DNA from: an uncultured Paracoccaceae bacterium
Lineage (GTDB): Bacteria; Pseudomonadota; Alphaproteobacteria; Rhodobacterales; Rhodobacteraceae
DNA length: 64,000 nucleotides
Reading direction: 5' to 3'
NCBI GenBank assembly: GCA_947487205.1
Contig: CANKVU010000005.1
Span: 117,605 to 181,604, forward strand
In this document: positions 43,526 to 53,104 of the stretch, one piece after another
Position numbering within the stretch: position 1 is the stretch's first letter
Layout of the letters: each line of letters starts with the position of its first letter
Made by a program: the position numbers and the translations under genes
The notes under the pieces: generated by a model
What the model was told of the DNA's origin: nothing
What the model saw: only the letters and a program-made list of their open reading frames with translations
The model's database searches: none

Positions 43526-44773
43526 TCAGGCCGCCGAGCCGGCCCGGTCGAGCCCGAAGGCGTCGTGCAGCGTCTGCACGGCCAGTTCCATGTACTTGCG
43601 CTCGATCAGGACCGAGATCTTGATCTCGGACGTGGCGATGACCTTGATGTTGATGTTGTCGTCCTTCAGCGCCTCGAACATCCGCGCGGCGACACCGGCA
43701 TGGGAGCGCATCCCGATCCCCACCACCGAGACCTTGGCGACCTCGGTATCGGCGACGAGCTCGCCGTAGCCGATCGCGCCCGCGTCCCGGGAGCCTTCCA
43801 GCGCCTTGCGGGCGCGCGGCACCTGGTCGACGGGGCAGGAGAACGTCATGTCGGTCTTGCCCCGTTCGGAGATGTTCTGGACGATCATGTCTACGTTCAC
43901 CCCCGCTTCGGCCAAGGGCCCGAAGATCCCGGCGGCGATGCCGGGCCGGTCCTCGACGCCCAGAAGCGTCATCTTCGCCTCTTCGCGGCTGTAGGCGACG
44001 CCGTTCACGACATTGCTTTCCACGATCTCGTCCTCCGCACAGACCAGCGTTCCGGCCGTTTCGTCGTAATCCCCGAACGAGGACAGCACCCGGACCTTCA
44101 CGCCGAAGCGCATGGCCAGTTCCACCGACCGGGTCTGGAGCACCTTGGCGCCGAGCGAGGCCAGTTCCAGCATCTCCTCGAAGGCGATGCGGTCGAGCTT
44201 GCGGGCCTTCGAGGTGATCCGGGGATCGGTCGTGTAGACGCCGTCCACGTCGGTATAGATGTCGCAGCGCACCGCGCCGAAGGCGGCGGCGAAGGCGACC
44301 GCGGTCGTGTCCGAGCCGCCGCGCCCCAGCGTGGTGATCCGTCCCTCGGGGCTGATACCCTGGAAGCCGGCGACGACGGCGACGCGCATCCCCTCGGCGA
44401 ACTTGGCGTCCATGTTGGCGGTCGGGATCTCGTCGATCCGGGCGGCGCCGTGGGCGCCGTTGGTGATCAGCGGCACCTGCCAGCCCTGCCAGGAGCGGGC
44501 CGGGATCTCCATCTCCTGCAGGGTGAGGGCCATGAGGCCGGCCGTCACCGCCTCCCCCGACGAGACGACGGCGTCGTATTCGCGCGCGTCGTAGAAGGGC
44601 GAGATCTCGTTCACGAAGCCCACGAGCTCGTTGGTCTTGCCGGCCATGGCCGAGACGACGACGATCACCTCGTGCCCGTTGGCCACCTCGCGCGCGACAC
44701 GCTTGGCCGCCCGGCGGATCCGGTCGGGCGTGGCCACGGACGTGCCGCCGAACTTCATCACAAGGCGCGACAT
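43526..44773 (-). CDS. lysC: Aspartate kinase, feedback-regulated
   Basis: First step of the aspartate family pathway to Lys, Thr and Met (EC 2.7.2.4), 415 residues. Catalytic motifs: VMKFGGTSVATPDRI, VVVSAMAGKTNELV, GRGGSDTTAVAFAAA and CDIYTDVDGVYTTDPR. Two C-terminal ACT domains (KMTLLGVEDRPG, AKVSVVGIGMRSHAGVAA) bind the feedback amino acids. The start at 44771-44773 (MSRLVMKFGG) is preferred; the 19-residue upstream extension is Arg/Pro-rich and unlike the family. Confidence 0.97.
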   Translation of the reverse strand: MSRLVMKFGGTSVATPDRIRRAAKRVAREVANGHEVIVVVSAMAGKTNELVGFVNEISPFYDAREYDAVVSSGEAVTAGLMALTLQEMEIPARSWQGWQVPLITNGAHGAARIDEIPTANMDAKFAEGMRVAVVAGFQGISPEGRITTLGRGGSDTTAVAFAAAFGAVRCDIYTDVDGVYTTDPRITSKARKLDRIAFEEMLELASLGAKVLQTRSVELAMRFGVKVRVLSSFGDYDETAGTLVCAEDEIVESNVVNGVAYSREEAKMTLLGVEDRPGIAAGIFGPLAEAGVNVDMIVQNISERGKTDMTFSCPVDQVPRARKALEGSRDAGAIGYGELVADTEVAKVSVVGIGMRSHAGVAARMFEALKDDNINIKVIATSEIKISVLIERKYMELAVQTLHDAFGLDRAGSAA

Positions 44774-44871
44774 CGGCCGCCTCCCTCTCGCGTTCGCGGG
44801 CCTGATAGGGAGGACGGGGCGCAAGGGCAAGGGCGTTGATTTCCGCCGCCCGGCGCGCCACCATCGGCCCG

Positions 44872-45321
44872 GTGGACCAAGATTCCGAAAATCGCGTCCT
44901 GCGCGCCTATCACCTCGTCGAACAGGCCGTCTCGGCGCTGGTGCTGCTCGGCATGGTCGTGGTCGTGGCCTTCGCGGTCTGGTCGTTCTTCCTCACCCTC
45001 TGGACGCTGGGATACGAGACGCGCGGAACGCTGGATTACGCGCAGTTCCAGACCCTGTTCGACCGGGTGCTGGCGGCGGTGATCGCGCTGGAGCTGGCGC
45101 GCTCCATCGGCCAGCTCGTCGCGGGCGAGCACGGCCTGCGGCAGGTCCGCACGGTGATCGTGATCGGCATGCTGGCGGTGGTGCGGAAACTGATCGTGCT
45201 GGAGGTGGACCAGGCCACGGGGCCGTTCCTGCTGGGGATCGCGGCCGCCGTGGTGGGTCTGGCGGTGGCGCTGCTCGTCACGAGCTGGGTGGAACGGCGC
45301 CCCCCCGACCCCGAGGGCTAG
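44872..45321 (+). CDS. PsiE-like membrane protein
   Basis: A ~149-residue protein with four predicted TM helices (VSALVLLGMVVVVAFAVW, VLAAVIALELARSIG, VRTVIVIGMLAVVRKLIVLE, LLGIAAAVVGLAVALLV; positions ~17-35, 63-78, 91-110, 120-138). The VRKLIVLE element is characteristic of the phosphate-starvation-inducible PsiE family, whose biochemical role is unknown. The start is uncertain: GTG at 44872 (MDQDSENRVL) is used, but a TTG 36 nt upstream is in frame and no ribosome site is clear. Confidence 0.75.
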   Translation: MDQDSENRVLRAYHLVEQAVSALVLLGMVVVVAFAVWSFFLTLWTLGYETRGTLDYAQFQTLFDRVLAAVIALELARSIGQLVAGEHGLRQVRTVIVIGMLAVVRKLIVLEVDQATGPFLLGIAAAVVGLAVALLVTSWVERRPPDPEG

Positions 45322-45331
45322 CCCGCCCGCC

Positions 45332-45817
45332 TCAGCCCGACCGGAAGCCGCCGAACCGGCCCGACTGGAACACCAGCGGCTCGCCCTCGCGGTGATCGGC
45401 GTCGAGCACGCGCCCCAGCACGATGGCGTGGTCGCCGGCATCGTGGACGGCATGGGTCTGGCAGTGGAACCGGGCGATGCAGTCGTCGATGAGCGGTGTG
45501 CCGTCCGGGGCGGCGTGCCAGTCCAGCCGGTCGAAGATGTCGCCCTCGCGCACGAAGGCCGACGACACCTCGGTCTGGGCGGCGCCCATGATGTGGATGG
45601 CGAAGGCGGCGCATTCGGTGAAGGGCGCGAAGCGCGACGACCCCTTGGCCGGGAGCCACAGCACCAGCGGGGGGTCGAGCGAGACCGAGGCGAAGCTGTT
45701 CGCCGTGATCCCGAGCGGGCCGCTCTGCGCCCGCGTGGTCACGACGGTGACGCCGGTGGCGAAGCGGCCGAAGGCGTCGCGCAATTCGCGGTCGGTGAAG
45801 GGTTCCATCCGGGTCAT
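45332..45817 (-). CDS. Flavin reductase-like FMN-binding oxidoreductase
   Basis: A 161-residue flavin reductase-domain protein. Seen: DAFGRFATGVTVVTTRAQSG, GITANSFASVSLDPPLVLW (split here as GITANSFASVSL and DPPLVLW), and HAIVLGRVLDADHREGEPLV, the usual landmarks. Such proteins supply reduced FMN/FAD to a partner monooxygenase; no partner is nearby. The start at 45815-45817 follows GGAGG by 5 nt. Confidence 0.88.
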   Translation of the reverse strand: MTRMEPFTDRELRDAFGRFATGVTVVTTRAQSGPLGITANSFASVSLDPPLVLWLPAKGSSRFAPFTECAAFAIHIMGAAQTEVSSAFVREGDIFDRLDWHAAPDGTPLIDDCIARFHCQTHAVHDAGDHAIVLGRVLDADHREGEPLVFQSGRFGGFRSG

Positions 45818-46022
45818 GATGCCTCCGGGGCTCGGGCGGGGGGTGGACGCGGGCCGCGCCCGTCGCGCCCGAGGATGCCGCAGATCGGGGGCGAGCGCCA
45901 CCGCCGCGCGCGGGCGGTAACGCCGCGCCCCGCCCGTGCCCGAACCGTGATCGTTTGGTCCTTCACCTCGCGCCCCGCATCGCATAGACAGGGCCCGTTC
46001 CAGCCGGGGAAGGGAGACTCCC

Positions 46023-46301
46023 ATGCTCAACAACATCGGCCTGCCGGGCCTTCTGCTGATCGCGGTCGTGGTCCTCGTCCTGTTCGGCCGCGGCAAGATC
46101 TCGTCGCTGATGGGCGAGGTGGGCAAGGGCATCACCGCCTTCAAGCGCGGCGTCAGCGAGGGATCGAAGGAGGGCGACGAGACCGAGAGCGCCCGCCGCC
46201 TGGAGGCGGACGTGCCCGCGCCGGCCGTCCACACCACCGACTCGCCGGCCTCGGCCTCCAACACCGCCGAGCGCGAGACCGTACAGAGCCGCAACAGCTG
46301 A
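46023..46301 (+). CDS. tatA: Sec-independent translocase subunit TatA
   Basis: A 92-residue pore-forming Tat subunit: a short N-terminal TM helix (GLPGLLLIAVVVLVLFG), the FGRGKI hinge, and an amphipathic helix (LMGEVGKGITAFKRGVSEG) followed by a polar tail. First gene of tatABC, which exports folded proteins such as the RR-type TRAP binding protein in this window. Confidence 0.96.
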   Translation: MLNNIGLPGLLLIAVVVLVLFGRGKISSLMGEVGKGITAFKRGVSEGSKEGDETESARRLEADVPAPAVHTTDSPASASNTAERETVQSRNS

Positions 46302-46327
46302 TCGCCTGACCCCGAAGGGCACCCCCC

Positions 46328-46807
46328 ATGTTCGATATCGGGATGACCGAACTGCTGGTCATCGGCATCGTCGCGCTGATCGTCGTCGGTCCCAAGGACC
46401 TGCCGGGGATGTTCCGCACCCTGGGCCGGTTCACCGGCAAGATGCGCGGCATGGCGCGGGAATTCCAGCGCGCGATGGAGGACGCGGCCGACGAATCGGG
46501 CGTGAAGGATATCGGCCGCGACCTGAAGGGCTATTCCAACCCGAAGCGCTACGGGCTCGACAAGCTGAACGAGGCCGCCGACCAGTTCGAGAAGTGGGAC
46601 CCCGTGAAATCCCCCAAATCGGGGCGGGCGGCCGCGGCCAAGCCCGCCGCCCCGGCCCGCGGCCCCGAGACGGCCAAGCTCGCGGAGGCGCGCCAGGGCG
46701 CGGCCAAGGAGCGGGCGCGCGCCGCCGCCGAGCGGTCCGCCGCCCCCGCGAAGGATACCGGCACCGCCGCCGACAGCCCCCTTGCCGCCGGGGACCCCGA
46801 TAAATGA
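46328..46807 (+). CDS. tatB: Sec-independent translocase subunit TatB
   Basis: A 159-residue Tat receptor subunit: [28 protein letters not shown] (quoted in part as [18 protein letters not shown]) with the conserved Glu in the TM helix and the GPKDLP hinge, a long amphipathic helix, then an Ala/Lys-rich tail. It works with TatC in recognising twin-arginine signals. Overlaps tatC by 4 nt. Confidence 0.96.
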   Translation: MFDIGMTELLVIGIVALIVVGPKDLPGMFRTLGRFTGKMRGMAREFQRAMEDAADESGVKDIGRDLKGYSNPKRYGLDKLNEAADQFEKWDPVKSPKSGRAAAAKPAAPARGPETAKLAEARQGAAKERARAAAERSAAPAKDTGTAADSPLAAGDPDK

Positions 46808-47709
46808 GCGCAGCCGACCGCGACGAGATCGAGGACAGCGCCGCCCCCCTGATCGAGCACCTGGCCGAACTGCGCCACCGGCTGATCCGGTCGGTCGCGG
46901 CCTTCGTCGCGGGCATGGTGATCTGCTTCACCGTCGCGACGCCGATCTTCAACTTCCTGACCGAGCCGCTCTGCCAGGTGCTGGCCGACCGGGGACAGGA
47001 TTGCGACCTGATCTTCATCTCGCCGCAGGAGGGCTTCTTCGTCGCGATCAAGGTGTCGATGCTGGGCGGCCTGTTTTTGTCGTTCCCGATCATCGCCCAC
47101 CAGCTGTGGCGCTTCGTGGCGCCGGGGCTCTATCGGACGGAACGGGGGGCGATGCTGCCGTTCCTGGTCTCGTCCCCGTTCATGTTCGTGATCGGGGCGG
47201 CCTTCGCCTTCTACGTGGTCACGCCGCTGGCCTACGACTTCTTCCTGGGCTTTCAGCAATTCGGCGCCGAGGGCGAGGCGATCACCCCGCAGGAGGGGGC
47301 GCCGCTCTCGGTGGTGTTCCAGGGCTCGGCGCAGGAATACCTCAACCTCACGATCAAGTTCATCGTCTCGTTCGGGCTGTGCTTCCAGTTGCCGGTGCTG
47401 CTGACGCTGCTTGGCAAGGCCGGGCTGGTCACGGCGCGGGGCCTGGCCGATGTCCGCAAATACGCGGTCGTGGGCATCCTGGTCCTGGCCGCGCTGGTGA
47501 CGCCGCCGGACGTGATCACCCAGGTGATCCTGTTCGCGGTCGTCTACGGCCTCTACGAGATCTCGATCTTCCTCGTCCGCCGGGTGGAGCGCAAGCGCAC
47601 CGAGGAATTGCGCGCCGAAGGCATCCTGGGCGAGGACGAGGAGCTCTACGATTACGACGAGGCCGAGCTGGCCGACGAGGAACCCGACGACGAGACCAAG
47701 CGCCCATGA
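46804..47709 (+). CDS. tatC: Sec-independent translocase subunit TatC
   Basis: A 301-residue six-TM protein, the core Tat receptor. N-terminal [16 protein letters not shown] contains the conserved LxELRxR motif that contacts the RR signal. [30 protein letters not shown] and [13 protein letters not shown] follow. The C-terminal ~45 residues are highly acidic ([11 protein letters not shown]). Overlaps the AAA ATPase gene by 4 nt. Confidence 0.97.
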   Translation: MSAADRDEIEDSAAPLIEHLAELRHRLIRSVAAFVAGMVICFTVATPIFNFLTEPLCQVLADRGQDCDLIFISPQEGFFVAIKVSMLGGLFLSFPIIAHQLWRFVAPGLYRTERGAMLPFLVSSPFMFVIGAAFAFYVVTPLAYDFFLGFQQFGAEGEAITPQEGAPLSVVFQGSAQEYLNLTIKFIVSFGLCFQLPVLLTLLGKAGLVTARGLADVRKYAVVGILVLAALVTPPDVITQVILFAVVYGLYEISIFLVRRVERKRTEELRAEGILGEDEELYDYDEAELADEEPDDETKRP

Positions 47710-48542
47710 CCGACACGGCGACCCGGATCGCGGAGGCGCTGGAGCGCATGGCGCCGCCGCCGCCCGAGGTGCCCGATCTCGACGCCGCCGACGCCTTCGT
47801 CTGGCAGGTGGCGCCCGACCGCCTGCGTCCGGTGGAGAATGTCGCGCGGGTGGACCTGTCGCTCCTTCTGGGGATCGAGCGGGCGCGCGACACGCTGCTG
47901 GCCAACACGCGCCAGTTCGCGCGCGGGTACGGCGCCAACAACGCGCTCCTCTGGGGGGCGCGGGGGATGGGAAAGTCCAGCCTCGTCAAGGCGGTGCATG
48001 CCGAGGTTGCGGCAGAACATCCATTGAAGATCGTGGAATTGGCGCGCGAGGACCTGGCGTCGGTCGGCCGCCTGCTGGACCTGCTGCGGGCCGCGCCCGG
48101 TCGGCGGTTCGTGCTCTTCTGCGACGACCTGTCCTTCGGCGGGGACGACCAGCACTACAAGTCGCTGAAGGCGGTGCTGGACGGCGGCGTGGCGGGCCGG
48201 CCGGAAAACGTGCTGTTCTATGCCACGTCGAACCGGCGCCACCTGATGCCGCGCGACATGATCGAGAACGAGCGCGCCACCGCGATCCAGCCCGGCGAGG
48301 CGGTCGAGGAGAAGGTGTCCCTGTCGGACCGGTTCGGCTTGTGGCTGGGATTCCATCCCTGCGACCAGGACGCCTACCTGGCGATGATCCGCGGGTATTG
48401 CGATGCCTGGGGGATCGGGATCGACGACGCGGATCTGCGCGCCCAGGCGATCGAATGGCAGGCCACGCGCGGATCGCGATCGGGCCGCGTGGCCTGGCAA
48501 TTCTTCACCGATCTGGCCGGCCGGCGGGGCGTGCCCGTCTGA
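47706..48542 (+). CDS. DUF815-family AAA ATPase
   Basis: A 278-residue P-loop ATPase. Walker A is LLWGARGMGKSSLVKA, with a Walker B-like FVLFCDDLSF and sensor-1 NVLFYATSNRRHLMPRDM (quoted in part). The DUF815 family matches this layout throughout; its cellular role is not established. It is co-translated with tatC through a 4-nt overlap, so a link to membrane-protein quality control or export could be imagined but is not shown. Confidence 0.88.
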   Translation: MTDTATRIAEALERMAPPPPEVPDLDAADAFVWQVAPDRLRPVENVARVDLSLLLGIERARDTLLANTRQFARGYGANNALLWGARGMGKSSLVKAVHAEVAAEHPLKIVELAREDLASVGRLLDLLRAAPGRRFVLFCDDLSFGGDDQHYKSLKAVLDGGVAGRPENVLFYATSNRRHLMPRDMIENERATAIQPGEAVEEKVSLSDRFGLWLGFHPCDQDAYLAMIRGYCDAWGIGIDDADLRAQAIEWQATRGSRSGRVAWQFFTDLAGRRGVPV

Positions 48543-48555
48543 GCACGCGGCGCCG

Positions 48556-49197
48556 TCACGCGGAGAGGGCGGCGGCCTCGCGCGCCAGCGCGGCGATCCC
48601 GTCCCAATCGCCGGACTCCACCTTGTCCTGCGGCGCGACCCAGGAGCCGCCGACGCAGAGCGTGTTCGACAGGCCGAGATAGTCGCGCGCGTTGCCGAGG
48701 CTGACGCCGCCGGTGGGGCAGAAGCGGATCCGGGGCAGGGGGGCGCCGATCGCCTTGAGGGCCTTGGCGCCGCCATTGGCCTCGGCGGGGAAGAACTTCG
48801 CCACCGTGTAGCCCCGGTCGAGAAGGCGCATCGCCTCGCCGCAGGTCGCGATGCCGGGCAGCATCGGCAGGCCCGCCTCCTCGGCGGCGTCGAGCAGGCG
48901 GTCGGTGACGCCGGGCGAGACGCCGAACCGCGCGCCGGCCTCGACGGCCTTCGTCACGTCATCGGGCGTCAGGAGCGTGCCGGCCCCGACCGTTCCGCCC
49001 TCGACCCGGCTCATCTCGGCGATCACCTCGAGCGCGGCGGGGGTCCGCAGCGTCACCTCGAGCGCGGGCAGGCCGCCCTTGACCAGCGCCTCGGCCAGGG
49101 GGCGCGCATGGGCGGCGTCGTGAACCACGAGGACGGGGATCACGGGGGCGAGACGGCAGATCTTTTCGGATGCGGTGCTGGCCTCTTGGGGCGTCAT
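48556..49197 (-). CDS. eda: 2-keto-3-deoxy-6-phosphogluconate aldolase
   Basis: Splits KDPG into pyruvate and glyceraldehyde-3-phosphate, the last step of the Entner-Doudoroff path; also known for 4-hydroxy-2-oxoglutarate. 213 residues. The Schiff-base lysine is Lys134 in GYTVAKFFPAE and the catalytic Glu is Glu47 in PALEVTLRTP. Also VGAGTLLTPDD and FCPTGGVS for phosphate binding. It lies 60 nt downstream of edd on the same strand. Confidence 0.96.
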   Translation of the reverse strand: MTPQEASTASEKICRLAPVIPVLVVHDAAHARPLAEALVKGGLPALEVTLRTPAALEVIAEMSRVEGGTVGAGTLLTPDDVTKAVEAGARFGVSPGVTDRLLDAAEEAGLPMLPGIATCGEAMRLLDRGYTVAKFFPAEANGGAKALKAIGAPLPRIRFCPTGGVSLGNARDYLGLSNTLCVGGSWVAPQDKVESGDWDGIAALAREAAALSA

Positions 49198-49257
49198 CGG
49201 CGGCTCCTGTTGCTGGCATTGGGCCGGGTGTGGGGCAAAAGCGGGGAGGGGGGCGCG

Positions 49258-51063
49258 TCAGACGACGACGCCCGCCCCCTGGCTGGCGAGGCCCACATTC
49301 TGGCGGAACACCTGGAAGAGTTCGCGCCCGATGCCGTGGCCGTTGCCGGAGAGGTCGGCCTGCACCGCCTCGCGGGTGTCGAGATCCACCCCCACCGCCT
49401 CGATCGTGCCGCGGGTCGCGTCCACCCGGACCACGTCGCCGTCGCGCAGCTTGGCGATCGGGCCGCCATCGGCGGCCTCGGGCGAGAGGTGGATGGCGGC
49501 GGGAACCTTCCCGCTCGCCCCCGACATGCGCCCGTCGGTCACGAGCGCGACCTTGAGCCCGCGATCCTGCAGCACCGCGAGGGTCGGGGTCAGGGAATGC
49601 AGTTCCGGCATCCCGTTGGCGCGCGGTCCCTGGAAGCGGACGACGACCACGGTGTCCTCGGTGAACTCGCCGCGCTTGAAGGCGTCCTTGACCTCCTGCT
49701 GGTCCTGGAAGACGCGGGCCTTGGCCTCGATCACGTGGCGCTCGGGGTCGACGGCCGAGACCTTGATCGCGGCGCGGCCCAGATTGCCCTGCAGGTCGGC
49801 GAGGCCGCCGGTCTTCTGGAACGGGTCCGAGGCGGGGCGCAGGATCCTGTCGTTCCGGGTGGTGCGGTCGGCCTCCTCCCAGACGACGCGCTCGTCCCGG
49901 ATCTTGGGTTCCTTGACGTAATCCCTGAGCCCGTTGCCCATCACCGTGCGGGTGTCGTCGTGCAGGAGCCCCGCATCGAGAAGCTCGCCGATCATGTAGG
50001 TGAGCCCGCCGGCCGCGTGGAAATGGTTCACGTCGGCCAGGCCGTTCGGGTAGACCTTGGCCATCAGCGGCGTGACCGAGGAGATGTCGGCGAAGTCCTG
50101 CAGATCCAGGTGGATGCCCGCGGCGCGCGCCATGGCCGGCAGGTGGATCAGCAGGTTGGTGGAGCCGCCCGTGGCCATCAGGCCCACCATGCCGTTCACG
50201 AAGGCCTTCTCGTCCAGGACGTGCGCGGCGGGGCGGTAATCGTTGCCGAGGTTCGTGATCTCGGTCGCGCGCCGGGCGCCGGCGCGGGTCAGCGCGTCGC
50301 GCAGCGGCGTGTTGGGGTTGACGAAGGAGGCGCCGGGCAGGTGCAGGCCCATGAACTCCATCAGCATCTGGTTGGAATTGGCCGTGCCGTAGAAGGTGCA
50401 GGTGCCGGGGCCGTGATAGCTTTCCATCTCGGCCTTCATCAGCTCGTCGCGCCCGACCTCGCCGGCGGCGAATTTCTGGCGCACCTTGGACTTCTCGTCG
50501 TTGGGCAGGCCGGAGGTCATGGGACCGGCGGGCAGGAACACCGCCGGGATGTAGCCGAACGTGGCCGCGGCGATGACGAGGCCGGGCACGATCTTGTCGC
50601 AGACGCCGAGATAGACGGCCGAGTCGAAGGTGTTGTGGCTGAGCGCCACGCCGGTCGCCAGCGCGATCACGTCGCGCGAGAACAGCGACAGCTCCATGCC
50701 GACCTGGCCTTGCGTGACGCCGTCGCACATCGCCGGCACGCCGCCCGCGACCTGGGCGGTGGCGCCGGCGTCGCGGGCCGCGGCGCGGATCAGGTCGGGG
50801 AAGCGCTCGAAGGGCTGATGGGCCGAGAGCATGTCGTTATAGGCGGTGACGATGCCCAGGTTGGGCTGCCGGCCGGTGGCCAACCGGTCCTGATCGGCGC
50901 CCATGGCGGCGTAGGCATGGGCCTGGTTGCCGCAGGAGAGATGGGCGCGGCGCGGCCCTTCCTCGGCGGCCTGCGCCATGCGGTCCAGATAGGTCGCGCG
51001 GCTGTCGCGGGAGCGCGTGACGATCCGCTCGGTCACGGCGGCGATGGTGTCGTTGAGGGGCAT
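49258..51063 (-). CDS. edd: Phosphogluconate dehydratase
   Basis: Dehydrates 6-phosphogluconate to KDPG (EC 4.2.1.12), 601 residues, family IlvD/Edd. The cluster cysteines are expected in MCDGVTQGQ and the [15 protein letters not shown] region; [15 protein letters not shown] near the C terminus is an IlvD/Edd hallmark. Roseobacters rely on this path for glucose. The start at 51061-51063 ([10 protein letters not shown]) fits the family. A palindromic site upstream may be its operator. Confidence 0.97.
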   Translation of the reverse strand: MPLNDTIAAVTERIVTRSRDSRATYLDRMAQAAEEGPRRAHLSCGNQAHAYAAMGADQDRLATGRQPNLGIVTAYNDMLSAHQPFERFPDLIRAAARDAGATAQVAGGVPAMCDGVTQGQVGMELSLFSRDVIALATGVALSHNTFDSAVYLGVCDKIVPGLVIAAATFGYIPAVFLPAGPMTSGLPNDEKSKVRQKFAAGEVGRDELMKAEMESYHGPGTCTFYGTANSNQMLMEFMGLHLPGASFVNPNTPLRDALTRAGARRATEITNLGNDYRPAAHVLDEKAFVNGMVGLMATGGSTNLLIHLPAMARAAGIHLDLQDFADISSVTPLMAKVYPNGLADVNHFHAAGGLTYMIGELLDAGLLHDDTRTVMGNGLRDYVKEPKIRDERVVWEEADRTTRNDRILRPASDPFQKTGGLADLQGNLGRAAIKVSAVDPERHVIEAKARVFQDQQEVKDAFKRGEFTEDTVVVVRFQGPRANGMPELHSLTPTLAVLQDRGLKVALVTDGRMSGASGKVPAAIHLSPEAADGGPIAKLRDGDVVRVDATRGTIEAVGVDLDTREAVQADLSGNGHGIGRELFQVFRQNVGLASQGAGVVV

Positions 51064-51116
51064 GGCTCCTCCCAGGGAACGGGGCGCTGGCATCGTGCGT
51101 CCCGCCTAACATAGGC

Positions 51117-51128
51117 GCGCTAGCGCTA
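51117..51128. promoter_or_regulatory. Candidate LacI-family operator before edd
   Basis: Two overlapping perfect palindromes, GCGCTAGCGC (51117-51126) and TAGCGCTA (51121-51128), share the central CG typical of LacI/GalR-family sites. On the minus strand they sit in the spacer of a possible edd promoter: TGTCTG at 51130-51135 and TATGTT at 51107-51112. Repression of edd-eda by a sugar-responsive regulator would fit. Confidence 0.4.
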
Positions 51129-51181
51129 CCAGACAGGGGCCCCGCTTTTCGGCGCGGGCAAAACCGCCTATGCGCGGGGTC

Positions 51182-52369
51182 ATGTCGAGTCCCCCGCGCC
51201 CGATCGTCCGCCTGAAGCCGAAATCGAAGCCCCAGGCGATCCGCCACGGGTTCCCGTGGGTCTATGCCAGCGAGCTGGTCGCCGACCGGCGCACCTCGGC
51301 GCTGGCGCCGGGCACGCTCGCCGTGCTCGAGGACCCCGAGCGGCGGGCGATGGGGCTCGTGACCGTCAACACCCGGTCCAAGATCGCCTGCCGGATGATC
51401 GACCGCGACCCCGCGGCGACGATCGACGCGGCCTGGTTCCGCGACCGCATCGGCCGCGCCCTGGCGCATCGCGAGCGGATCTACGACGCGCCCTTCTACC
51501 GCCTGGTCCATGCCGAGGCGGACGGATTGCCGGGCGTGGTGATCGACCGGTTCGGCGCGGCGGCGGTGATCCAGCCGAATGCCGCCTGGGCCGAGGCGGC
51601 GCTCGACCCCCTGGCCCAGGCGGTGGCCGAGGTCGCGGGCGTCACCACGATCCTGAAGGGCGCGGGCGGCCGGGCGCGGGCGCTTGAGGGGCTCGACGAC
51701 GTCGACGCGGTACTGAGGGGCGGCGTGGCGGGGCCGGTGCCGGTGCCGATGAACGGGGCCACCTACATGGCCGACCTGACCGGCGGCCAGAAGACGGGCC
51801 TTTTCTACGACCAGCGCGACAACCACGCGGCGGTGGCGCGGCTGGCGCGCGGCGGGCGGGTGCTCGACGTGTTCTCCCATGTGGGCGGCTTCGGGCTCGC
51901 GGCGCTGGCTGCGGGGGCCGCGCGCGTCCTGGCCGTCGACGGTTCGGCCGCGGCGCTCGACCTGGCCCGCCGGGGCGCCGAGGCGACGGGCGTCGCCGAC
52001 CGCTTCGACACCCGCCACGAGGATGCCTTCGCGGCGCTCGCATCCCTGGCGGGCGAGGTCTTCGACGTGGTGGTCTGCGATCCCCCCGCCTTCGCGCCGA
52101 GCAAGTCGGCGCGGGAGCCGGGCCTGCGCGCCTACGAGCGGATCGCGCGGCTGGCCGCGCCGCTGGTGGCCGAGGGGGGCTATCTGTGCCTGTGCTCCTG
52201 CTCCCATGCCGCAGACCTCGCGGCGTTCCGGGGCGCCTCGGCGCGCGGGATCGGCAAGGCCGGGCGGCGCGGCCAGATCGTCCATACCGGGTTTGCCGGG
52301 CCGGACCATCCGCTGCTGCCGCAGCTGGCGGAATCGGGCTACCTCAAGGCCGTGGTGTTCCGCCTGTGA
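51182..52369 (+). CDS. Class I SAM-dependent rRNA methyltransferase (RlmI-like)
   Basis: A 395-residue RNA cytosine-C5 methyltransferase of the RlmI/YccW type. An N-terminal PUA domain (residues ~1-80, RHGFPWVYASELVADRR) is followed by an EEHUD-like region and a Rossmann fold with RVLDVFSHVGGFGLAALAAG, then the VVCDPPAFAPSK motif with the catalytic loop and LCLCSCSHA. RlmI modifies 23S rRNA C1962 in E. coli; the same target is likely but unproven here. Start MSSPPRPIVRLKPKS at 51182; an in-frame ATG four codons earlier is possible. Confidence 0.88.
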   Translation: MSSPPRPIVRLKPKSKPQAIRHGFPWVYASELVADRRTSALAPGTLAVLEDPERRAMGLVTVNTRSKIACRMIDRDPAATIDAAWFRDRIGRALAHRERIYDAPFYRLVHAEADGLPGVVIDRFGAAAVIQPNAAWAEAALDPLAQAVAEVAGVTTILKGAGGRARALEGLDDVDAVLRGGVAGPVPVPMNGATYMADLTGGQKTGLFYDQRDNHAAVARLARGGRVLDVFSHVGGFGLAALAAGAARVLAVDGSAAALDLARRGAEATGVADRFDTRHEDAFAALASLAGEVFDVVVCDPPAFAPSKSAREPGLRAYERIARLAAPLVAEGGYLCLCSCSHAADLAAFRGASARGIGKAGRRGQIVHTGFAGPDHPLLPQLAESGYLKAVVFRL

Positions 52370-52914
52370 GGGTGTGCCTCGATGCCTGCGTGCTCTATCC
52401 GACCATCCTGCGCGAGATCCTGACGGGGGCCGCGGCGCGGGGGGCGTTCCGGCCCGTCTGGTCGCCGCGCATCCTCGAGGAATGGGCCCTGGCCGCCGCC
52501 CGCCTGGGACCGGAGGGCGCGGCGGTGGCCCGGGCCGAGATCGCCGCGCTGCGCGCCGCGTTCCGCGACGCCGAGATGCGGCCCCGGGACAGCGACCTCT
52601 CGCGCCTCCATCTCCCCGATCCCGAGGACGTCCATGTCCTCGCGGCGGCGATCGCGGGCAGCGCCGACATTCTGTGCACGTTCAACGCCCGCGACTTTCC
52701 CCGCCGGACACTGGCGCTGGAGGGGATCGAGCGCCTCGATCCCGACCAGCTTCTGGCGCGGCTCCGGCCCGACCATGAAGGCGCCATCGACGGGGCGGTC
52801 GCGGCGACCCACGCCACCGCGTGCCGCCTCTCGGGGGAGGCGCTGCCGCTGCGCCCGCTGCTGAAGCGCGCCCGCCTGCCCAAGCTCGCCAAGGCGCTCG
52901 CGGCCACGGGCTGA
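52366..52914 (+). CDS. PIN-domain protein, RSP_2648 type
   Basis: A 182-residue PIN-domain protein. The acidic nuclease residues are recognisable: Asp in RVCLDACVLYP at the N terminus, Glu in SPRILEEW, and Asp in LPDPEDVHVLAAAI and TFNARDFP. It matches a PIN group best known from Rhodobacteraceae. There is no antitoxin-like gene beside it, so it is probably not a classical VapC; its GTG start overlaps the rRNA methyltransferase gene (GTGA), which hints at a role in RNA metabolism. Confidence 0.8.
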   Translation: MRVCLDACVLYPTILREILTGAAARGAFRPVWSPRILEEWALAAARLGPEGAAVARAEIAALRAAFRDAEMRPRDSDLSRLHLPDPEDVHVLAAAIAGSADILCTFNARDFPRRTLALEGIERLDPDQLLARLRPDHEGAIDGAVAATHATACRLSGEALPLRPLLKRARLPKLAKALAATG

Positions 52915-52979
52915 TAGGCCCGCGCCGCGCGCCCTCTCCCGACCCGCGCCCGGTTCGGCAGAAGACGCCCCTCGACCCC

Positions 52980-53009
52980 TTGCAAGTCCCCGCCAAGACG
53001 GACTACACC
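52980..53009 (+). promoter_or_regulatory. Possible tRNA-Ser promoter
   Basis: TTGCAA (52980-52985) and TACACC (53004-53009) with an 18-nt spacer lie just upstream of the tRNA. The -10 is weak. Confidence 0.4.
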
Positions 53010-53016
53010 CGCCGGC

Positions 53017-53104
53017 GGAGAGGTGGCCGAGTGGTCGAAGGCGCACGCCTGGAAAGTGTGTAGGCGGGAAACCGTCTCGAGGGTTCGAATCCCTTCCTCT
53101 CCGC
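53017..53104 (+). tRNA. tRNA-Ser (anticodon GGA)
   Basis: An 88-nt cloverleaf including an encoded CCA end. Acceptor arm GGAGAGG pairs with CCTCTCC. The D arm is GCCGAGTGGTCGAAGGC. The anticodon arm CACGC-CTGGAAA-GTGTG gives anticodon GGA. A long variable arm (TAGGCGGGAAACCGTCTC), typical of Ser, precedes the T arm GAGGGTTCGAATCCCTT. It reads UCC and UCU codons. tRNA 3' ends are common attachment sites for islands, and accessory genes begin right after it. Confidence 0.97.
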
